DNA of 64,000 bases from Acheta domesticus (lineage: Eukaryota; Arthropoda; Insecta; Orthoptera; Gryllidae). This document shows positions 57,180-64,000 of this stretch, piece after piece; position 1 is the first letter of the stretch; each line of letters opens with the position of its first letter. The notes under the pieces were generated by a model, which saw only the letters and a program-made list of their open reading frames with translations, made no database searches and was not told where the DNA came from. The stretch is taken from the NCBI GenBank assembly GCA_031308135.1, contig JAHLJT010000631.1:178614184-178678183 (forward strand), written 5' to 3'. Position numbers and translations under genes: made by a program.

Positions 57180-58680
57180 GATAATTGTATAAAAATATAT
57201 TATATTTATGACATAACATTCTTCTTTTCTTCGATTACCCCTATCACCTAAGAATAGAAAGTAATATGGAAACCAATTTTCTAAATGTAGATAAATTGTT
57301 TTAGTTTTATCGACACATTTTTTGTAAGAATTTCTGTCAAAGAAAATTGTATGTAATATTTTTTAATAGAAAATGTTCCGCACATACCATACATTTTCTC
57401 TACTTTTTCACTAATGTTTCACTACTCTTTCAACTTTAAAGGGAAAATGTTCCTACACTGCTTTGAGGCAAATAGAATGCGGTAATGAATAGAAAACTTT
57501 TCCCATTTCTTATTTTATATGAATTGCAATTTATGTAGTTAAATAGTTCTTATTTCATACTCTGGGAAAGATGATTGCATTAACTTAACGAGCATACAGA
57601 AAAAACGCCGACTTTATTTGAGACGATTATTGATTTTCCTATCGGATGCACTTCAACTACTTATTATTACACCATATAACCACTACGGAAAAGAAACATG
57701 CAAGTAAACGTTTTCAGAACGCAGACCACATTTACCTCATTTTAGGCGATTGTTCCAACCAGAGTCAATTTATTTCTCTTTTCCATTATTCTCTGCCTGT
57801 AAATAATACTTAATAAATAATACTTAATAACTTAAGAAATTGTCTTTATTCCCATTATATCCTATTATACTGAATTCGTGCCGAAAAATGTCTCGTCGTC
57901 ACCCGTACCGTATGGTATTTTATCTTTTTACCTTTAATGTCCTAATTATTTCATGTGTAAAAGTATGCATTATTTTGTTGTGATTGCAGAAATAAATTTA
58001 TTAAATAGAATAGATGATTATTAAGATTTTTTCTTTTTTACTCTGTTCTCCAGTAGCCTAGAATAGAACGAATAGTTCTGGACTTTGAGATCAGCTTTAG
58101 ACCAAGAAGGAGAGCTCTGGAAAAGGTTTTCCTTGTACAGTAAACTGTACTCAAAACAATATTAACTTAAGACCTTGGAGGTACACAATCGACCTAACCA
58201 AGGAAATGCGTTAATACAACAAAAAGTATTAATTCTGCATCTTAACTTGCTAGACTGTTTTTGTTCTTCTACCAAGAAATGCCAATATATTGTCAGTCTT
58301 TTGAACTAATAGTGTCAGGTCAGGCTTCTCCGAAGGGAAATGTGCATATTGCTTAGAAATGTGTGAATTAAATACAAAAAGATATTCGGTAAATGAAACT
58401 GGATTTCGTACACATTAGAATACATTTCCTTATCAATACGTGCTGAAAGATAGCTCTTAACGTGATCAGAAATTTTGATTTCTGTAACCGCGGTACATTT
58501 CTGGTTATACTCCCAATTTTCTACTTTAGTTTATGATATTAGAGCGTGTAATATATAATGTCTCAAAATAAATTTCACAAGATTTTAGGGCATTTAAGGG
58601 GGTCAAGAATATAATTTTTACCAAAGAACTTGAAGTGAAAACACTCACACTACGACGTTACACAAGATATTTGTAAATAT
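57180..58680. other. AT-rich DNA without genes
   Basis: AAATAATACTTAATA is locally duplicated at 57800-57829; otherwise nothing. Confidence 0.6.
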
Positions 58681-58686
58681 ACTACC

Positions 58687-58805
58687 CTGACTGGTAGGCA
58701 ATCCATCAAGCACTGGTGTTTGACAGGTACATGTTCTAACGCAGTAAATGTTTCGTGTACCTGTCAAACACCAGTGGCTGTCGAACACTGTTGCCTGCCT
58801 GTCAG
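58687..58805. ncRNA. Long hairpin, possible small-RNA precursor
   Basis: A perfect 21-bp inverted repeat (58711-58731 with 58756-58776; core CACTGGTGTTTGACAGG) encloses a 24-base loop. Outside it, CTGACTGGTAGGCAA (58687-58701) pairs with TTGCCTGCCTGTCAG (58791-58805) with one mismatch and one wobble across an asymmetric internal loop. The 119-nt fold is in the size range of insect microRNA or hairpin-RNA precursors. A decayed inverted-repeat transposon could look the same. I do not recognise a known microRNA seed. It would lie in the intron after the candidate exon at 59657-59789. Confidence 0.35.
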
Positions 58806-58809
58806 AGCC

Positions 58810-59575
58810 AAGTGTCACATGTGTGCGTTCCTTATGAGATTTTCTATTATATTTATTGACGAGAAGTAACCATCTTTGAGCCCCTTCATATCCTAGACGT
58901 TTGTAAGATTTATTCACAGTCATCTTGCGTATGTTTCACACGACGTTATGTTTAATATAAAATTCAATGTTTGTTTGTTTATTCGTATATTAAGCGCTTC
59001 AGTACCGTCCATCCGATTGCGATACAACTTCGTCAACGTATTGCTTGTACTTGCGCAATATAGGCATAGTACAATGGTGATGTGCATACCTCTGTCGCAA
59101 ACAGACGCGTATTGTCGATGATTTAATATATTTATTCTGACTCAAGCACCCCTGAACAGAGTCTCTATGCAACCCGCTGCGCCCTCAAGTATTAAGCGCG
59201 TCTTCGCTGCATATTCTGCCCCTGGGACTGTGGAATATTGGCTTGAATTAGTACTTGAATTTATCTCGGACAAGTAAATCAAATTTTTCCAGGACAGTGT
59301 CCTAGCGAATGCACGCCAAAACTTCAGGGAGAATGTTTTAACAATAGGATATTTAACAATCATGTCCATACCAAGACATAGAACAAACCCATACTCGCGA
59401 GAGGATTTTTCATTTATTAATATGCTTGCGATACTTAGCGTAAAACGTGATTAACAATTACGTGACCAGTAGCGTGTGAATTACAATAGCGAAGGATTGC
59501 TGGTCCACTAGTGTTGAATACTTTCTATTAAATGATTGCTCTGTACCAACTGACATTGTGAGGGCACTTTTTACG
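58810..59575. other. Mixed AT-rich DNA without genes
   Basis: Short frames of 62-75 residues, unrecognised. Confidence 0.55.
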
Positions 59576-59579
59576 TTCA

Positions 59580-59960
59580 TTATAAGAGAGCCGACCGCTC
59601 ATTGATTGTCTCCACGGGGATGCGTCTTCGCGTAATAGACATTACTGCCCGCCTACCTGTCTCGTCGAGCAGCACTTGCGGCACGGCGGCGGAAGCGGCG
59701 ACGGCGGCCGGCACCGACCATCCCCACAGCAATAGCAGGGCGGCGGCGGTGGTGGTGGTGGCCACGCAGGCGGCCCAAGGGGTGCGCATGGCAGCCCTTT
59801 GCCCTCCACCCACGCGCCGCAGCAAGTTCACTTTCTTCCGCCCAGCGAATCCTCCCGGGCGCCGCCTTCTCCAACTCACTCGCTGTTGCACTGACTTCCA
59901 AGCACAAGTTTCCGCTCCGCGCCGCAGCGGAGGTGTCTAGCCCAATTTCGCCGCAGGGCA
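59580..59960. other. CpG island containing the candidate exon
   Basis: GC- and CpG-rich with GGC/GGT triplet runs (59680-59762) that encode part of the Ala and Thr stretch on the minus strand. Sharp transition to AT-rich DNA on both sides. Confidence 0.65.
59657..59789 (-). CDS. Candidate first coding exon with signal peptide (secreted or receptor protein)
   Basis: The minus-strand ATG at 59789 has purine-bearing context (GCC before it) and is the first ATG in its frame. It opens 44 codons plus one base, ending at the donor GACGAGACAG|GTAGGC (GT at 59656-59655). The peptide has a basic start (MRTPW), a Thr- and Ala-rich segment leading into LLLLWGW (residues 18-24), a small-residue cleavage region AAVAASAA (28-35) and a short mature start ending VPQVLLDET. 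This is a textbook signal-peptide exon followed by a phase-1 intron. The mature start recalls the QVVLLD-type N-terminus of insect Eph receptors, but similarity over about eight residues is not proof. Its GC- and Ala-rich codons may be compositional. Downstream exons were not found in the window. Confidence 0.4.
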
Positions 59961-59964
59961 ACGA

Positions 59965-60770
59965 GAATATTACGGTTCCTTTGCGTGAGTTTTTGGAGAT
60001 AAACCAGACACTTGGGAATGTAATAATTGTTTCGGGGCTCGTAAATTACCGTTTTGAGATCTTGATTTGCTTTCGTGAACGTTTACACGGAGAGATGAGA
60101 TGAGTTACATGAAAATAGATAGTCTTTCATTTTCCTATTTCTTTCTCTTTCATTTCCCCGTACTCCCAGTTAGTAAATCATTCTCTGAAAGATAATATAA
60201 GTAGAACACGCAATAAGTTTAACTATATCGTTTTCCATAGACACGAGAGCCATGCATAAGTTTTAAAACGTCGACTTGAAAACGTTTTCACCAAGGGTGA
60301 CTATACTATATTCCTATTTATCCAGAAAACTTAGAAAGTAAGCATGAAAACCCCAGTTTTAATTTTCTTGTCTCAGTTCCAACGTAATAAGTTGTGTCCA
60401 TAGACTTAGAGTTCGACCGCGCACAAGGAATTATCGCCACACTGCAAAAATTAAATATATCATTACTAGTAAATGACTAAATTTCAAAAACCACTATAGG
60501 AATTCCTTTCATCTCTTTTACGAATATAATTAGTAACAAAATAAGTTTGCTAATTACTAGTTCATTCAAGAACAACTCAAAGAAAATCTGTCTTGAATAT
60601 TGAGATGTGAACCCATTCATATTAATGTGCAGTTTCGTAAATCGCAAAAATACAAGCGGTGCGTTATTTTACAAAAAACGCATCACTTTAGGTCACAACG
60701 AGATGAGTCATTTCAAAAGTCATTTGCGTTCCTATTTACGCATTTACTCAACGATTTTCAACGGTTCCGC
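59965..60770. other. AT-rich DNA without genes
   Basis: Separates two CpG islands; nothing recognised. Confidence 0.6.
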
Positions 60771-60779
60771 ATGCCGCCT

Positions 60780-61200
60780 CAAGACGCAGCACCTGCAGAG
60801 CGGCGCCCGGCGCGGGGCCGCATAGCGCGGGGCGGCCGGCGGCGGCGGCGGCGGCGGCGGCGCGGGCGGCGGCGCGCGCACGTGAGCGCAGGCGGGCGAG
60901 CGGGCGAGCGAGCGGGCGGGCGCGGGCGTCGCGACGCGCGTTGCGCGGGGGCCGGCCGTGGACTGGCGCGGTGGCGGCGGCGCCGGCGCCGGTGGAGCGC
61001 GGCGCGTAGCCGCCTCGGCCGGCGTCGGCTGCCCTCGGAGGCGCCGCCCCCGCCCCCACGGCTCCCCGCTGCACGCGCCGCCGCCCCTGCCCCCGCCCCC
61101 GCGCACGAGACGTGGGGCGGAGCGGATACTTCCCGCAGCATCCCGCTCCCGGAAAGCTGGTAAGCTTCGGGTCGGCGGAGAGGCTCCGGGGAAGGTAATT
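60780..61200. other. CpG island with CGG repeat
   Basis: The most CpG-dense block of the window. It includes a perfect (GGC)8 run (60838-60861) and GCGAGCGGGC-type repeats to about 60930. Frames up to 187 residues are Arg and Ala rich and overlap in all phases. At the right edge the plus strand has donor-like words GCTGGTAAGC (61157-61166) and GGAAGGTAATT (61190-61200). It could be a promoter for the minus-strand exon at 59789, for a plus-strand transcript, or both. Confidence 0.65.
60838..60861 (+). repeat. (GGC)8 trinucleotide repeat
   Basis: Eight perfect units within the CpG island, flanked by further imperfect units. Confidence 0.95.
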
Positions 61201-61204
61201 GGGG

Positions 61205-61755
61205 GATGTTCTTAAAGGGCCTTGCGTTCTGGTGTGTGCAGATGCAGGCCTGATGCTGCGTCTTTGGGTACCTGATGGGGATGCGAATATGAGAAAAATA
61301 CTATGTGTTCACTCTTAGGGACAGAAATCTCTCCTTAGTATTTGTAGTGAAGTAGGCTGCTGGCGCAATATCCGCTGATACTATGCCTTTTAACGAGCAT
61401 AAATAAAATTGGAGTGTCTGAATTTAAAATAACTGCAATTCCAAAATGTCTTATGATATTCCACTTCTTTTTCTAATTTTATCTGCCTGCATCCTTGTAC
61501 TTAGTGATCTCTGGAATGGCTAAATCTATTTTGAAGGTATTTCAACTGCAATGTTGTAAGATGTAACTTATAATTCTTTTTAAAATTGTAATTTCTTGCA
61601 AGCAGAGTAGCTCCTGGACAAGGTGCAATCTTTCCGTTGTGCAAGTCCGAGTTTTTTTCTTCGCAAAAATTTGCATTATGGAAGCATAGAAACACTCCAG
61701 AAACATGTAAATTGTTTATTATTTACAAAAGGAATGAATATATTTGCTCAGACAG
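61205..61755. other. AT-rich DNA without genes
   Basis: Nothing recognised. Confidence 0.6.
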
Positions 61756-61758
61756 AAA

Positions 61759-61832
61759 AAAAATTAAGCGAGAAATAAAAAAGCAGTCGAATTGTTTAAA
61801 TTGGGTGCTTTTCTATTTCTCGCTTAATTTTT
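61759..61832. ncRNA. 74-nt hairpin, microRNA-precursor-like geometry
   Basis: Arms of 27 bases (61759-61785 and 61806-61832) pair at 26 positions; the core is TTAAGCGAGAAATA with its complement. The loop is 20 bases. Size and shape fit an animal pre-microRNA, but the arms are very AU-rich and almost perfectly matched, which also fits a miniature-transposon remnant. No known microRNA recognised. Confidence 0.3.
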
Positions 61833-61839
61833 GTTTCTT

Positions 61840-64000
61840 AATTTTGGCAAATATTTTCATGAATGGAAGAAAATTCATTAAAGCACATTTAACCTTTCTT
61901 AATCCCTGTACAATTTCTAATAAATTATTGTTTAATTAATTTTAATAGCACCATTAAGCTTTGAGTAATTGCGGGCTAAAATGTTTGTTGGAAGTTTTCT
62001 GGGAGTACACAAAACTGCTCTGTTCACAACTGCCCTGAGAAACGAAGGGGGAAGCGACGGTGATCGCAGTGAGCAAGGCGGAGTAGAGCGAGGTCGATGG
62101 AAAGGAGTAGGGTGTCGTGGGCCAGTGCGGAGGAAAGCAGGGCAGGTGAGGGCGGGGATGCACTAATGTTATAATTCATTGCTTTTCCTTTCATTATAAA
62201 TGATTGTGATAAATACGTACCCAGGAAACGCCGGATTCCTTGAATAGTATCTAAAAACAATAAGATAATGTTTTTTTAGTAAGAATTGTAATTTAAGAGG
62301 AAAATCTGACGTATTTCTCTTTGTAATTACTTAGTTTTGTCAAGGAGCTAGAAGCAAGTCATTCTAGCTAACTATAATTAGTCTATAGTTCTATCAAAAT
62401 ATAGTTAAGTCATTCTGACTACCTATATTTTTTTCTCAAATTGTCTTCTAAAAACCTATAATCATAACAGGATTCGTCTGTTAGAGTAAAAATATGAAAA
62501 TTATTTGCTGTTCTAGATTTTAACGATGATTGTACAAAAACATTTAATTACAAAAGCAGAAATAATATTATTGGTCGCCATTGAGATATATGAAACAAAA
62601 TGCCATTAGATTTTAAATAACCTCTCAAAACACTCTAAATTAATTTCAGAGCAAGTTATAGTTCTAGTGAAAAAATTAAGGGTAATTTATAACTCATGCC
62701 ATTAAAGAGATTGTTATCAAAATCAGAAAATCGTAACAATGTAAATAAACTCGAACTTCAGTCGGTTCCTGGAGAATTCAATTATCCACTCAGGTTTCAT
62801 CTCAAAAGAATGCACTAAACATCCATTCTTAGGAAAAGAGTTTATGGAAACCACATTTAAAGATATAGTCAATTAATAGTGCTACAGATTGCCATAGACA
62901 TTTTTGCGCCCCCTCAACATTGCTAATGCCTCTCTCCGACCTGTATATACTGTAGACATAAATTTCCACGTATTCCTTGGTCCTTTCTCGATGCTCCAAC
63001 AATTGTTCTGCATGTAGAGATACAGTTCCTCAATTGCACACAAAACTAACATACAGAGTTGTCTCTAAGGACAAGAGATTGAAGAAGAATTAAGGTACTT
63101 GTTGGTTTCGTAATGATCACAATGCAACGAACACAAATTACATTCAGGTCCTATTGGATTCCGAACTCACAATCATAGTGTACATATACTCGCCCTAACC
63201 TGTCCCAAAATCTGTCTCCACAGATGTCGAATCATTTGATCACACGGTTTATTAATGCATTACGGTTATACAACGAAATAATTCTATAAAAACAACAATA
63301 ACAGTAATAATAAAACTATAACTGAACTTTTTAACTATATGTGATTTTTAATGTTCTTTGCACAATTGGTATTGTAAGTTTGATAATATAAATTGTGATA
63401 AGTTGAATTAACGAAAGGACACATGAGCAAATTTCGTGGGGGTGAAAACAAATTTCTAAAATTATTATGACAAGAACCAGAGAACAAACAGATAAAGTAC
63501 GTATGCGTGAGTGACCAATCAGACAATATATAGTGTTCGAGTAATAGAATGGCATGCGTCAGAAGCAAGAAGAAACGCATACTATTTCACACAGGACTCT
63601 GGGACAAATAACGGGCGTGAAAAATGAACAAAGTGAGAGATGATGCTTGGAGCCGAAGACGATCGGATGTGAAAATGTTAATCTCGATGTTGCTAACTTA
63701 GAATGAAAATCTTAACTTGCAATTTTAAAGCGATAGTTTTGAACGCGGGTGAAAGTGTTATGGGTTAATAATGACTTTTAGATGAGTAATTATTACGAAA
63801 AGTGCGGAATTAAAATGAAAATATAACTGGGTGGAAAGAAAGACAGACGTATTGATATGGAATAAAACCAACAAAATGGAAGTGGATCGAACCTTGGATG
63901 ACGGTCAAGAATGCAGACTTTCTACGAAAGGAAAGTAACAAACAGAGTCATTTTTCAATTTCATCTGATGTAGGTATATCAAGTTTTGTTTTAAAATTAG
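61840..64000. other. AT-rich DNA without recognised genes
   Basis: At 62040-62160 the plus strand is purine-rich (GGGGGAAGCGACGG and following), giving a 65-codon frame without recognised features. AAGTCATTCT occurs twice (62357 and 62406). GTGCTACAGATTGCCATAGA (62880-62899) resembles 30124-30143. The rest shows nothing. Confidence 0.55.

Noticed and set aside
60600..61163. 187-codon plus-strand frame
   Set aside because: Arg- and Ala-rich translation of a CGG-repeat island. Frames of 120 and 108 codons overlap it on the minus strand.

Overview
The window reads as a gene-poor stretch of a large, AT-rich eukaryotic nuclear genome, most likely an arthropod and plausibly an insect with a large genome. 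The evidence is indirect. There are no long open frames, no operon structure and no ribosome-binding sites. There are many TA, GA and GT microsatellites, several families of tRNA-derived SINEs, and several terminal-inverted-repeat DNA elements. Short CpG-rich islands stand out of an otherwise AT-rich background. I recognise no complete gene, no functional tRNA or rRNA and no CRISPR array. Long frames occur only where GC-rich or simple-repeat DNA removes stop codons by composition.

The best protein-coding candidate is a single first exon on the minus strand near the right end (59657-59789). It has an ATG in good context, a 44-codon signal-peptide-like sequence and a consensus splice donor. The mature N-terminus loosely recalls the start of Eph-type receptor ectodomains, but that identity is a guess. 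It lies in a CpG island, and a second island with a CGG repeat lies about 1 kb upstream on its strand. If the exon is real, everything to its left (including a 119-nt hairpin at 58687-58805) would be its first intron or beyond, and many islands could be regulatory DNA.

Layout. 0-3.2 kb: AT-rich, little structure. 3.2-5.0 kb: a 1.8-kb DNA transposon with an 8-bp target duplication. 5-13.8 kb: AT-rich with four short GC-elevated, enhancer-like blocks. 13.8-20 kb: minisatellite, G-quadruplex motif, a long hairpin and clustered CpG islands. 20.7-21.4 kb: first copies of SINE family A. 22.4-22.8 and 30.3-31.5 kb: two inversely oriented tracts of a roughly 300-bp tandem repeat. 24-25.4 kb: a GC-balanced unexplained block. 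32.0-34.0 kb: a piggyBac-like element bounded by TTAA. 37-53 kb: a nest of SINEs, small inverted-repeat elements and islands. 53.6-57.2 kb: a small inverted-repeat element, a Penelope-like fragment and a SINE dimer. 58.7-61.9 kb: hairpins, the candidate exon and two islands.

The elements do not form a system with a shared function. They record layered transposition. A mariner-like miniature element sits inside a SINE with a TA duplication. A Penelope-like fragment sits inside another SINE with a roughly 20-bp duplication. One SINE is inserted into an older copy of its own family. These nestings give a relative chronology readable from the sequence alone. I found no convincing undescribed biological system; the most original observations are the nested insertions, three long hairpins, an interleaved inverted-repeat pair and the ~300-bp tandem family.
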